A stretch of DNA of 64,000 bases from assembly GCF_019976755.1 (NCBI RefSeq), contig NZ_AP023441.1, forward strand, positions 682,001-746,000. Reading direction: 5' to 3'. The position numbers were made by a program, and so were the translations under genes. Under the pieces are notes generated by a model, which worked only from the letters and a program-made list of their open reading frames with translations, did not search any database and was not told the DNA's origin. Below, one piece after another: positions 53,160 to 62,714 of this stretch (position 1 is the stretch's first letter; every line of letters begins with the position of its first letter). This DNA is from Nostoc sp. MS1. GTDB lineage: Bacteria; Cyanobacteriota; Cyanobacteriia; Cyanobacteriales; Nostocaceae.

Positions 53160-53843
53160 TATAGCAGAGAATAGGAAACAAGTCTAAATCTTTTTGCTTT
53201 CGGAGTTCTTCGCCTAGACGGTTAAGATAAGAATAATTAACCGCAGATAAACACCGATAAAACAAGATATTTAATCCATACAAATCAATATTATTTCCCA
53301 AAATTAAATATAACTTTTCTTAATCTACTAGGGGACTATAGCAATTCCCAAGCACATTAAATACACCCCACCCGCGCTATCGCGCACCCTCACGCCACTT
53401 GCTACAACGGGGGGAACCCCACGCCAGTTTGCTCTCTGCGAGACGCTGCGCGAACAAGTCGGGAAACCCGCCCACGCAACTGGCTCCGCAACGCAGTGGC
53501 TCCCCTTGGCAAGGGGAGGGTTAGGGAGGGGTGATTTTGTACCTCACCAGAATGGGAAACGCTATAAGTAAGTAGCCGTAATGAACTGGGTAAACCTCTG
53601 CGTTACCCTGCGCTTTCCTCTACGTTTTAAAATACTTGTTCTGTACCTCATTCAAGTAAGAATTTATATGAATATGGTATTTATACTTAATTTCTAAAAG
53701 CACTGCGTTAGCCAAGTCAAAATGGGCAGCAGGAGAAAATAACTGATAAATGCTCATAAAGGTATCTAGCGTAAATACCCAAAAAGTTATAAATTCAGCT
53801 TGTAGGTAAAAGCCCTTATATACGTCATCATAAATAAATATAT
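53160..53843. other. Intergenic region between DUF1822 and CHAT genes
   Basis: 684 bp. Its centre is a GC-rich dispersed mosaic (53361-53541). The rest is AT-rich. The gap is long enough for a promoter of its own, so the CHAT gene need not be cotranscribed with the two upstream genes. Confidence 0.5.
53361..53541. repeat. GC-rich mosaic of small palindromes
   Basis: A cluster of short inverted repeats: GGGGGGAACCCC, CGGGAAACCCG, and the perfect hairpin CTCCCCTT-GGC-AAGGGGAG (53500-53518), together with GCGAGACGCTGCGCGAAC. A similar CCCCTCC/GGAGGGG hairpin recurs at 20784-20800. This is the kind of dispersed non-coding repeat seen in Nostoc genomes. No ORF. Confidence 0.7.
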
Positions 53844-56800
53844 ATGAGCAAGACAGTTGTCATAAATTTAGGCAATGGTGACTTGCACGCTGGATTTCCT
53901 TGTGTGACAGCTCAAATTTGGTCAGCAAGTCATTATGCACCAGAACAGTTTCTTGGTAGCCTACCATCTGCGCCAGACTTGGTGGAACTATATAGAGACT
54001 GGCACGCAAATTATCAAGCATTGTGTACTCGTCAACCTATGCGTTCTGCCGAGTTAGAAGAAGATGACCTACTAGAAATAGAATTAGGAGCAATCACTAA
54101 CGTTTCTCTATTCGATTTTGGCGAATTGTGCAGACAGTTACGAGATAATATTAATACATGGCTAAAGTCCGTAGAATTTCTGGAAATTGAAAGACAATTG
54201 CGATCGCAACTGAGTCGCCATGAAGAAATTCGCGTCATTCTAGAAACCAACGATGACAGCTTGCGGCGGCTACCTTGGCATTACTGGGATTTTATTCGTG
54301 ATTATCCCAAAGCAGAACCAGCACTTTCCAGACCAGATTACCATCGTCGAGACACAGCCCAACCCCTGTGTAATAGAAATCGGGTGAGAATTTTGGCTAT
54401 TCTCGGCAGTAGTGAAGGCATTGACTTACAAGCAGAAGCCGATTTCTTACGGAACTTAGAAAATATTGCCGAAGTTGTCCAGCTACACCAACCCTCACGG
54501 CAAGAGTTTAACAAACAACTGTGGGATGCTTCAGGTTGGGACATCTTATTTTTTGCAGGTCATAGTCAAAGCGAAGGTAACACAGGCAGAATTTACCTTA
54601 ATGACGCTCCCACCAATAATAGTCTCACAATTGCCCAATTAGAAGAAGCCCTCAAAGCTGCGATCGCCAGAGGATTAAAGTTAGCAATTTTCAACTCCTG
54701 CGATGGACTAGGTTTAGCGAATGCTTTGGGAGAACTGCACATTCCCCAAGTAATTGTCATGCGAGAACCAGTGCCAAATTTTGTTGCCCAAAAATTTTTT
54801 CAAAATTTCCTAGAAGCTTTCGCCATCGAAGGACAACCTTTATACTTAGCAGTGCAACAGGCACGCAGACAATTACAAGGGTTAGAAGATAATTTCCCCT
54901 GTGCTTCGTGGCTACCTGTAATTGTCCAGAACCCATCAATAGAACCACCGACATGGGTGCATTTAGGCGGTATTCCCCCTTGTCCTTATCGGGGTTTATT
55001 TGCCTTCCGCGAAGAAGATGCAGATTTATTTTTTGGTAGAGAAGACTTTACCGCAAATTTGGTTAAGGCAGTAAAAAGAAAGCGGCTGGTAGCTGTAGTA
55101 GGTGCGAGTGGTAGTGGTAAATCGAGTTTAGTATTTGCTGGGTTAACTCCCCAATTGCGCCAAGACTTGAACGTCCATATCATTTCCTTCCGTCCAGGGA
55201 AAAATCCCTTTGCCGCCTTGGCAACTGCATTAGTGAATTTACAACAACTCTGTCCCTACATTTCCTTAGAAAATATACTAGGGTTGCCAGAGGATAATAC
55301 TAATACTCGCCTAGTAGAATTAGATTTAGCGATCGCCTTAGAACAAAATCCCGAATTACTACACACCATCCTAGAAAAGTTTGTCCAGCATCAATTCGGG
55401 GCGCGGATCATCCTCATTGCCGACCAGTTTGAAGAACTTTACACCCTCTGCCCAGAGGAACAGCGTCATCTTTTCCTAGATTTATTACTCAGTGCTTATA
55501 ACTTCACACCCGCTTTCACCATCGTCTTAACTTTACGGGCTGACTTTTACAGCTATGCCCTATCTTACCGCCCCTTCAGCGACGCTTTGCAAGGAGCATT
55601 GTACAACCTGGGGCCGATGAACCAAGAAGAATTACGTCAAGTAATTGAACAGCCTGCCCAACAAATGCAGGTAGGGCTAGAAACAGGATTAACCAATAAA
55701 TTAATCAGCGAAATCGATAAACAGCCAGGACATTTGCCCTTACTGGAGTTTGCCCTTACTCAGTTATGGTCAAAACAGCAAAATCGGCTCTTAACTCATC
55801 AAGCTTATGAAGAAATTGGCGGTGTAGAAGCAGCCTTAGCCAACCATGCTGAGTCTGTGTTCGCCCAATTACCCAAAGCCGACAGGAAAAGGGCGCAACA
55901 AATATTTATTCAATTGGTGCGCTTAGGAGACGAAACAGAGGCTACCCGGCGCTTGGCAACTCGTGAAGAAATCAAGCCGGAAAACTGGGATTTAGTTACA
56001 CATCTGGCTTCTTCCCGGTTAGTAGTTACTAACTGCAACGAGTCCACAGACGAAGAAACCGTAGAAATCGTCCATGAAGCGTTAATTAGAAACTGGCAAC
56101 GATTAGAACATTGGCTCATAGTCGATAGTGACTTTCTGCGCTGGCGAGAACAATTGCGTTTAGCAATTCGCCAATGGGAAAATACTGGACATGATCAAGG
56201 TACATTATTACGGGGTAAACCCTTGATAGATGCCCAAGAATGGCAGGTGCAACGCTGGCAAGAACTCAGTATCCACGAAATCAAGTTCATTGAATTGAGT
56301 TTAGAACTGCGGGAACTAGAGTTTAAACAGCAGCAACACCGACGTAAACTGACGGTATCCTCTCTATTTGCTGGCTTAATTTTAGCCATCAGTCTAGCAG
56401 GCTTTGCTTGGTGGCAAGAACAAAAGGCACGTATCAGCGAAATTAAAGCTATTACAGCATCAGCCGAATCTTTACTAAGTGCTAATCGAGAGTTTGATGG
56501 TTTAATTGCCAGTATCAAAGCTGGTAGCCGCCTTAAAAACACTGTAGGAATTGATGCCAACACACGCACGCAAATTACGGAAACTCTACTCCACGCTATC
56601 AACTTTGTCAGAGAGAAAAACCGTCTAGTAAAACATCAAGGGATACTAGAAAGTGTCAGCTTTAGCCCTGATGGTAATGTCCTTGCTACCGCCAGCAGAG
56701 ATAGAACCGTCAGAATTTGGAATCGAGAGGGTAAACAACAGTCAGTCACATTACAAGAATCTCAAGGAGAGGGTTTCAATAGTGTGGCTTTCAGCCCTGA

Positions 56801-58493
56801 TAGTAAACTCATAGTTACAGGCAGTTGGGACAAAACAGCGAAAATCTGGAGTCGAGATGGTAAAATCTTACACACCCTAAAGGGGCATAACAAAGGGGTA
56901 TTGGAAGTAGCCTTTAGTCCTGATAGTCAGTTAATTGCCACAGCTAGTTGGGACAACACTGTGAGACTCTGGAGTCGAGACGGGAAACTCCTACATATTC
57001 TCAAAGGACATACGAATAAAGTCAACAGTGTCACTTTTAGCCCTGATGGTAAGTTAATTGCCAGTGTCGGCTGGGACAAAACCGTGAGACTGTGGAATCT
57101 TGAGGGCAAAGAATTAAGCAGCTTCCCCGCCCATGAAGATATGATTTGGAGCGTCGCCTTTAGCCCAGATGGGAAAGAAATTGCTACCGCCAGTGGTGAT
57201 AAAACTGCCAAAATTTGGAGTTTGGCTGGTAAAGAACTGCAAACCCTCAAAGGTCATCAAAATGGCGTGAACAGTGTAGCATTCAGCCCAGATGGTAAAA
57301 TGATTGCTACAGGCAGTGGTGATAAAACTGTCAAACTGTGGAACCGTAACGGTCAAGAAATACAAACCCTCTACGGCCACAATGATGCCGTCAATAGCGT
57401 CGCCTTCAGCCCAGACGGTACATCCATCGCCACAGCTAGTAATGACAAAACAGCTAAAATCTGGCAACTCAATAGCCCCCACAGTATAATTTTTCGGGGT
57501 CATCAAGATGAAGTCTTTGACCTAGTATTTAGCCCGGATGGTAAGTCCATAGCTACCGCTAGTTGGGATAACACCGCCAAACTTTGGAGTGTGGGCAAAG
57601 ATAAACTTCAACAACTGCACACATTTAAAGGGCATCAAGGCAAGGTCAATAAGCTGAGTTTCAGTCCAGATGGAAAGTTAATTGCTACGACTAGTTGGGA
57701 TAAAACTGCCAAACTCTGGAATCGAGACGGTAAATTATTGAAAACTCTATTAGGACACAAAGATACAGTCTGGAGTGTCAACTTCAGCCCCGATGGTCAA
57801 TTAATTGCCACAGCCAGCGAAGATAAAACTGTCAAAATCTGGAATCGAGACGGGACATTGCGGCGAACTCTCACAGGACATACGGCTGTGGTTAATAGTG
57901 CAGTGTTCAGCCCTGACGGTCAGCGCATTGCTACGGCTGGTTGGGACAAAACAATCAAAATTTGGAGTATTGACGGCAAAGAACTGCAAACTTTATATGG
58001 GCATACAAGTGGTATCAACAACGTCACCTTCAGCCCGGATGGTAAGTTAATTGCCAGCGCCAGTTGGGATAATACTGTAAAAATCTGGAGTGTTGACGGT
58101 AAACTTCTGCATACATTAATAGGGCATAACAATGTAGTTCATAATGTTACCTTCAGCCCCAATGGTAAATTAATAGCTACTGCTAGTGGTGATAATACTG
58201 TAAAAATCTGGAGCGTTGACGGTACTCTCTTGCGTACCATACAAGGCTACCAAGATAAAGTCTGGAGCGTGCGCTTTAGTCCTGATGGCAAGATGTTAGC
58301 CAGTAGCAGCAGATATGACATTTTCGTATTGTATTTATACTTGGATGATTTAGACCATCTACTTGGGCGCGGTTGTAGTTGGGTGCGAGGTTATTTAGAT
58401 AATAATCCTCATGTCAAACCCGATGAAAAAAGTTTTTGCGATCGCCAGGGTACAGTTAGCTATTTATCACCCCAAGCGATCGCAAAGCCATAA
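53844..58493 (+). CDS. CHAT protease-NTPase-TM-14xWD40 protein
   Basis: 1549 residues. Residues about 180-365 form a CHAT (caspase-like) domain with catalytic His240 (FFAGHSQSEG) and Cys286 (FNSCDGLG). An STAND-type NTPase follows from about 380 (Walker A GASGSGKSS 420-428; ILIADQFEELYT as Walker B). A TM helix (SSLFAGLILAISLAGFAWW, about 835-853) precedes 14 WD40 repeats (about 930-1490), enough for two seven-blade propellers; the repeats GHxxxVxSVxFSPDGKxIATAS-DKTxKIW are highly regular. The likely logic is target binding by propellers, NTP switching, then CHAT proteolysis. It is the last gene of the HTH/DUF1822 module. The final blade is degenerate with an acidic C-terminal end. Confidence 0.88.
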   Translation: MSKTVVINLGNGDLHAGFPCVTAQIWSASHYAPEQFLGSLPSAPDLVELYRDWHANYQALCTRQPMRSAELEEDDLLEIELGAITNVSLFDFGELCRQLRDNINTWLKSVEFLEIERQLRSQLSRHEEIRVILETNDDSLRRLPWHYWDFIRDYPKAEPALSRPDYHRRDTAQPLCNRNRVRILAILGSSEGIDLQAEADFLRNLENIAEVVQLHQPSRQEFNKQLWDASGWDILFFAGHSQSEGNTGRIYLNDAPTNNSLTIAQLEEALKAAIARGLKLAIFNSCDGLGLANALGELHIPQVIVMREPVPNFVAQKFFQNFLEAFAIEGQPLYLAVQQARRQLQGLEDNFPCASWLPVIVQNPSIEPPTWVHLGGIPPCPYRGLFAFREEDADLFFGREDFTANLVKAVKRKRLVAVVGASGSGKSSLVFAGLTPQLRQDLNVHIISFRPGKNPFAALATALVNLQQLCPYISLENILGLPEDNTNTRLVELDLAIALEQNPELLHTILEKFVQHQFGARIILIADQFEELYTLCPEEQRHLFLDLLLSAYNFTPAFTIVLTLRADFYSYALSYRPFSDALQGALYNLGPMNQEELRQVIEQPAQQMQVGLETGLTNKLISEIDKQPGHLPLLEFALTQLWSKQQNRLLTHQAYEEIGGVEAALANHAESVFAQLPKADRKRAQQIFIQLVRLGDETEATRRLATREEIKPENWDLVTHLASSRLVVTNCNESTDEETVEIVHEALIRNWQRLEHWLIVDSDFLRWREQLRLAIRQWENTGHDQGTLLRGKPLIDAQEWQVQRWQELSIHEIKFIELSLELRELEFKQQQHRRKLTVSSLFAGLILAISLAGFAWWQEQKARISEIKAITASAESLLSANREFDGLIASIKAGSRLKNTVGIDANTRTQITETLLHAINFVREKNRLVKHQGILESVSFSPDGNVLATASRDRTVRIWNREGKQQSVTLQESQGEGFNSVAFSPDSKLIVTGSWDKTAKIWSRDGKILHTLKGHNKGVLEVAFSPDSQLIATASWDNTVRLWSRDGKLLHILKGHTNKVNSVTFSPDGKLIASVGWDKTVRLWNLEGKELSSFPAHEDMIWSVAFSPDGKEIATASGDKTAKIWSLAGKELQTLKGHQNGVNSVAFSPDGKMIATGSGDKTVKLWNRNGQEIQTLYGHNDAVNSVAFSPDGTSIATASNDKTAKIWQLNSPHSIIFRGHQDEVFDLVFSPDGKSIATASWDNTAKLWSVGKDKLQQLHTFKGHQGKVNKLSFSPDGKLIATTSWDKTAKLWNRDGKLLKTLLGHKDTVWSVNFSPDGQLIATASEDKTVKIWNRDGTLRRTLTGHTAVVNSAVFSPDGQRIATAGWDKTIKIWSIDGKELQTLYGHTSGINNVTFSPDGKLIASASWDNTVKIWSVDGKLLHTLIGHNNVVHNVTFSPNGKLIATASGDNTVKIWSVDGTLLRTIQGYQDKVWSVRFSPDGKMLASSSRYDIFVLYLYLDDLDHLLGRGCSWVRGYLDNNPHVKPDEKSFCDRQGTVSYLSPQAIAKP

Positions 58494-58500
58494 TGCAAGT

Positions 58501-58543
58501 AACATATTTAAGACTCTCAAATAGTGGGAGTCTCAAATATGTT
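58501..58543. terminator. Bidirectional hairpin terminator
   Basis: AACATATTT-A-AGACTC pairs with GAGTCT-C-AAATATGTT (16-bp arms with one mismatch each side) around an 11-nt loop. It sits directly after the CHAT stop and its right arm overlaps the amylase stop codon (58542-58544), so it can end both convergent transcripts. Confidence 0.75.
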
Positions 58544-60407
58544 ATTTCACCAAAATTTGGACTTCCATCGGTTGTAGTGTCACTTTCATCGCTCTAATTG
58601 GCCCATAACTCTTTTGACCATTAGGTTCTGTGATGTTGACACCGCTTTGCTCTGTGACTTTTTCTGGTTGAGTAAATGTAGTTTTATTGCTATATAAAAC
58701 CTTGTAAGTCGGGTTTTGTGAATTGAGATTGTAATCAACAATCACATAGATAGACTGTTGAGTTTCTGTGTGCGTATTCGCCACTACAACCACTTCTTGC
58801 TCATTGAGAATGCGTGTGAAAGCCACCACACCAGATTTGAAGGGTGAAACGCCATAATTAATGCGATCGCCAGATATAGGACGAAAATATTGCCGTCCAT
58901 AACGCAGTGCTGGATGGGTTTTACGGTACTGAGTTATTTCAGCAATTGCTTTATAGAAGGGATGGTCAGTATTAAAGCCGCCTCCTGGCTTACCCCATAA
59001 AGCTTGACGTACCACCAAATCACCAAATGGGATATTATCAACCGCACCATTGAGTCCCTGCTCTGTGCCGTAGTATATACAGGGTATACCTTGCAAAGCA
59101 AACAAACAAGCGATCGCTAAAGTTACTTGGTCATCAAACTTTTGTGGTTCGTCTGGGTTGCTGTAATAAAAGCGACTCTTCAAATCATGATTATCGAAGA
59201 AGGTGACAAAAAATCTACTTACCTCTCCGTTAGAGCTGATAATACCTCGCAGACTTTCTCTGCGTCTGATATACACATCAGCCAATGCTTTTGGTTCTTT
59301 AAGTCCTTTAAACACACCGGGTAATTGGAAGAATAAAGGAAAATCCAGCGCCGCATCAATACCCAATAAATCACCAGGTTCGGCTGCATTGCGACCCACA
59401 AAGCGAGTAATTTTTTCCTCTGTATTGTCCTCATTCGCCCAGATTTCACCATAGGTAAAGAAATTTCTCTTACCTAAACTTAAAGCAAATTCGTGCATCG
59501 CATTACCAAAAACTCTCGCAAAATCTGGCTCAATAAACCTCAAGGTATCAATACGAAACCCATCAATATCAAACTTGGCAATCAAATATTGATGAATACG
59601 GATGAGAATATTCTGTACTTCTGGATTAGCAGTTACGAACTCTCGCAAGTCACTAAAATCGCCACCTTGTTCAGTATCATCTCTAGTTCCTCTCCTGCGG
59701 AAAAACTCAAGCTGGCGAAGTTCCTTGGGCCATACAGCCGCATCGGGATTAAGTTCTTGAACGTCATTAACCTCGGCATTTCTCCATTCTGGCGTGCCTT
59801 CTTGATCATGCCAGATCACATCATAGGGCTTATTTGGTTCATCAATAAAGGAAAATGATTCCACCTTTTGCTCATTAATTAAATAGGTGAAAACATTACC
59901 AGCATGATTAAGTACAATATCAAAAATTACATAAATTCCGCGTGCATGAGCCTCATCAACTAATCTTTGTAATTCCGCTTCTGGGTTATTTTTATCAGAA
60001 GCAAATCGCGGATCAATTTGTAAGAAATCTTGAATACCGTAACCGTGATAACTACGTTTATATTGACAATTTTTCAAAGGAGGAGTTATCCAAATTGCTC
60101 CCACTCCTAACTTTTCTAAATAATCTAATTGCTGACGAATACCTTCAAAAGTCCCACCTTGGAAAACCAAACCTTCATCACCTAAAGCATTCCAAGCTTT
60201 CTTGGGTGGACTGGATGGATTATTAAAGCGGTCTACCATAATAAAATAAATCCAAGTATCCCGCCAATCTGCTGGTGATGGAAAAGGGGTAGGAATTTCT
60301 TTTACCTGATCACCAACTTGCACAGATTTTTTACCATTCCTCAGTGCCTGATCTCTAACTTGACTGAAGATATCATCAATTTCTTGAGAGTAGATTGATT
60401 GAAGCAT
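58542..60407 (-). CDS. Alpha-amylase family glycosyl hydrolase (GH13)
   Basis: 621 residues without a signal peptide, so cytoplasmic. GH13 regions: region I FDIVLNHAG, region II GFRIDTLRF with the nucleophile Asp (about 282), region III TYGEIWANE with the acid Glu (about 320), and region IV FFDNHDL with the transition-state Asp (about 405). Residues 40-60 hold DTWIYFIMVDRFNNP, typical of intracellular amylase/cyclodextrinase-like enzymes. It could digest glycogen or maltodextrin; exact specificity is open. It follows potB by a heptamer block and is not clearly in the pot operon. Confidence 0.92.
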   Translation of the reverse strand: MLQSIYSQEIDDIFSQVRDQALRNGKKSVQVGDQVKEIPTPFPSPADWRDTWIYFIMVDRFNNPSSPPKKAWNALGDEGLVFQGGTFEGIRQQLDYLEKLGVGAIWITPPLKNCQYKRSYHGYGIQDFLQIDPRFASDKNNPEAELQRLVDEAHARGIYVIFDIVLNHAGNVFTYLINEQKVESFSFIDEPNKPYDVIWHDQEGTPEWRNAEVNDVQELNPDAAVWPKELRQLEFFRRRGTRDDTEQGGDFSDLREFVTANPEVQNILIRIHQYLIAKFDIDGFRIDTLRFIEPDFARVFGNAMHEFALSLGKRNFFTYGEIWANEDNTEEKITRFVGRNAAEPGDLLGIDAALDFPLFFQLPGVFKGLKEPKALADVYIRRRESLRGIISSNGEVSRFFVTFFDNHDLKSRFYYSNPDEPQKFDDQVTLAIACLFALQGIPCIYYGTEQGLNGAVDNIPFGDLVVRQALWGKPGGGFNTDHPFYKAIAEITQYRKTHPALRYGRQYFRPISGDRINYGVSPFKSGVVAFTRILNEQEVVVVANTHTETQQSIYVIVDYNLNSQNPTYKVLYSNKTTFTQPEKVTEQSGVNITEPNGQKSYGPIRAMKVTLQPMEVQILVK

Positions 60408-60482
60408 ACTCTTTCCTTAAGTATCCAAGATACTATTTCTGTCAATCAATAGGTATAAGTATCTTGAAGTTATGCACTTAAG

Positions 60483-60560
60483 TAGTCATTAGTTATTAGT
60501 CATTAGTCCATAGTCCATAGTGATTCTCTCCTACTCCTCTGCTCCCTCATCTCCCCACTC
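60483..60560. repeat. STRR block between amylase and potB genes
   Basis: TTAGTCA/TTAGTTA/CCATAGT units (60483-60518) followed by CTACTCCTCTGCTCCC and CCCCACTC units, ending at the potB stop. Confidence 0.8.
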
Positions 60561-61466
60561 TCACTGCTTAGGTGTAGCTTCGCCAAATTTGAGCAAGAGA
60601 GCGATCGCAATACTCACAGCTAAAATTAATGTCATACTCAAAGCTGAACCAAAACCCCAATTTTGGGTAACGCCGAGGAATTGGTTATAAACTAGCCGCG
60701 CAGCCGTCATACTGGAAGCACCACCTAGCAACTCAGGATTGATAAAATCGCCCAAGGCAGTAATAAAAACCAGTAAAGAAGCAGCCATAATACCTGGAGA
60801 TATCTGCGGAACTGTGACTTTCCAAAATGTTTGCACAGGATTTGCACCCAAATCTGCGGCTGCTTCTAGTAACCGCTTATCCAATTTTTCTAGGGAAGCG
60901 TAGAGAATCAACACCATGTAAGGCAGTAAGCTGTAACTCATGCCAATTAAAACAGCTGGTGTACGGTTGAGTAAGTCTAAAGGGGGTAAACCTACGCTAG
61001 TAAGCAAGCTGTTTAATAAGCCAGTGGGACGGAGAATAGTTATCCAAGCGTAAGAACGGAGTAGAGAAGAAGTCCATAAGGGTAGAACAAAGCCCAATAC
61101 CAGAAAATTTCGCCAACGCTTGGGGGCAATTTGGGCAATCCAATATGCCACAGGAAAACCTAAAATCAGACAGATGGCCATAGTCCCAAGTGATAACCAT
61201 AGCGATCGCAATATAACGTGCAAATATAGTGGATCAACTATACGAATGTAGTTATCAAAGCCTCTAGGATTAACAATATCCCCAGGTCGAATATTCGGTA
61301 CTAAACTCAACTGAAAAATTATCAAAGTTGGCAGTACCAATAAAAGTAATAACCAAATACCAGACGGTGCTAACAACACCAAAGGTTGAATAAAGTTGAA
61401 CCTGGGACGGTTTAATTTACTCAGTCTGGCAATATCATCAGGAACATCACTAATTTCTGTAGTCAT
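60561..61466 (-). CDS. potB: Spermidine/putrescine-type ABC permease PotB
   Basis: 301 residues, six hydrophobic segments (PLVLLAPSGIWLLLLLVLPT; GTMAICLILGFPVAYWIAQI; and others), and the EAA loop EAAADLGANPVQTFWKVTVP near residue 208 that contacts PotA. It forms one half of the channel for putrescine/spermidine. It is encoded 120 bp after potD on the same strand. The second permease PotC is not found next to it. Confidence 0.88.
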   Translation of the reverse strand: MTTEISDVPDDIARLSKLNRPRFNFIQPLVLLAPSGIWLLLLLVLPTLIIFQLSLVPNIRPGDIVNPRGFDNYIRIVDPLYLHVILRSLWLSLGTMAICLILGFPVAYWIAQIAPKRWRNFLVLGFVLPLWTSSLLRSYAWITILRPTGLLNSLLTSVGLPPLDLLNRTPAVLIGMSYSLLPYMVLILYASLEKLDKRLLEAAADLGANPVQTFWKVTVPQISPGIMAASLLVFITALGDFINPELLGGASSMTAARLVYNQFLGVTQNWGFGSALSMTLILAVSIAIALLLKFGEATPKQ

Positions 61467-61469
61467 ACC

Positions 61470-61503
61470 AATTCAAAATTCAAAATTCAAAATTCAAAAT
61501 TAA
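61470..61503. repeat. CAAAATT heptamer repeat
   Basis: Four CAAAATT units plus partials in the potB leader, directly upstream of its start codon (CAT 61464-61466). Confidence 0.85.
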
Positions 61504-61586
61504 ATCAATATCATGCTTTTAGTAGACAATACCCACCCTAATTAATTCTTTACTCTGCCTCCTGCCTCCTGCCTTCTGTCAACTGA

Positions 61587-62669
61587 CTAACCACTAGTCA
61601 ATTGCGTCCAATAACGTTCATAAACGTCTTCAAATTCTCCCACAGGGCTAATGCGTTCGCATTTTTCTAAAATTGCGGACGGGGGATAGAAATTTTCGTT
61701 ATCTTTTATTTGTTTAGGTAATTGTTCAAAAGCTGCACTATTAGGGGTGGCTATTTTTAATCTTTCGCTAACATTAGCTGCTACTTCTGGTTGTAAAATA
61801 AAATTTATCCAGGCATAAGCCCCATTTACATTAGGCGCAGATTTAGGAATAACAATTGTATCAGTCCATAGAGAAGAACCACTGCGAGGAATCACGTATT
61901 TCAACTTAGAATTTTCTTTGATAACTTTGATAGCATCGGCTGAATAACACATCGCTAATACTAAATCACCCGCCAATATTTGATTTCTCCAAGCATCAGT
62001 ATCAAAAGCTGCGATCGCGGGTTTGAGAACAGTTAACTTTTCATAAGCTTGTTTAATTTCATTCTCATTTTTCGAGTTATAAGAATAACCCAACATCCGC
62101 AAAACTGCACCCATGACTTCCCGCACATCATTTAATAAAGTCATGCGCTTATTGAGGAACTTTTGATTTTGCCAGAGATAATCCCAATCTTTGGGCGGTT
62201 CTTTAATAACTTCCGAATTATAAATTAACCCTGTAGTACCCCAACTAAAAGGTATGCTATAACGATTTTTAGGGTCATAGCTAGGGTTTTGGAATTGTGG
62301 TAATAAATTATTTAACCCAATTAGGCGATCGTGTTTTAATTCTATTAATAAACCTTTTTCTACCATCTTCTGTACCATATAGTCTGATGGATAAATCAGA
62401 CTATAACTACCACCCCCGCCAGCTAAGAGTTTAGCCAGCATCACCTCATTAGAATCATAAACATCTACCAGCGCCTTCAACCCAGTTTGAGAGCTAAAAG
62501 TTTGTAATAATTTTTGGTCAGAATATTGTGTCCAAGTATAAAGATATAATTGATCGCTACGCCCGGAACCCGCAGCCGCACGCACATCTGCCAATCTCCA
62601 GCCACAACCCGCTAAAGATAAACTAGAAAGTGCTGTTATTCCTTGTAAAAATTTTCTTCTATTAGTCAT
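61587..62669 (-). CDS. potD: Polyamine ABC transporter substrate-binding protein PotD, lipoprotein
   Basis: 360 residues. The N-terminus has a twin-arginine motif (NRRKFLQG) followed by a lipobox LSLAGC, so it is probably a Tat-dependent lipoprotein anchored to the outer face of the plasma membrane. The mature part begins LYLYTWTQYSDQKLLQTF, characteristic of PotD/PotF, and contains DLVLAMCYSAD and SGSSLWTDTIVIPKSAPNV. Substrate is putrescine or spermidine by family. Its start codon is the last unit of a heptamer array; the first codons ATG-ACT-AAT (Met-Thr-Asn) are made of repeat sequence. Confidence 0.9.
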   Translation of the reverse strand: MTNRRKFLQGITALSSLSLAGCGWRLADVRAAAGSGRSDQLYLYTWTQYSDQKLLQTFSSQTGLKALVDVYDSNEVMLAKLLAGGGGSYSLIYPSDYMVQKMVEKGLLIELKHDRLIGLNNLLPQFQNPSYDPKNRYSIPFSWGTTGLIYNSEVIKEPPKDWDYLWQNQKFLNKRMTLLNDVREVMGAVLRMLGYSYNSKNENEIKQAYEKLTVLKPAIAAFDTDAWRNQILAGDLVLAMCYSADAIKVIKENSKLKYVIPRSGSSLWTDTIVIPKSAPNVNGAYAWINFILQPEVAANVSERLKIATPNSAAFEQLPKQIKDNENFYPPSAILEKCERISPVGEFEDVYERYWTQLTSG

Positions 62670-62714
62670 TGGTTATTAGTCATTAGTCATTAGTCATTAG
62701 TCATTAGTCATTAG
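62662..62714. repeat. STRR array of TTAGTCA heptamers in front of potD
   Basis: Seven TTAGTCA-type units, with one TTGGTTA variant, fill exactly the gap between the S23 gene stop (62715-62717) and the potD start codon. Bases 62662-62702 are identical to 9205-9245. Confidence 0.95.

Noticed and set aside
57114..57506. Antisense open frames across the WD40 region
   Set aside because: They mirror the regular WD40 repeats on the other strand and share their period, so they are composition artefacts.
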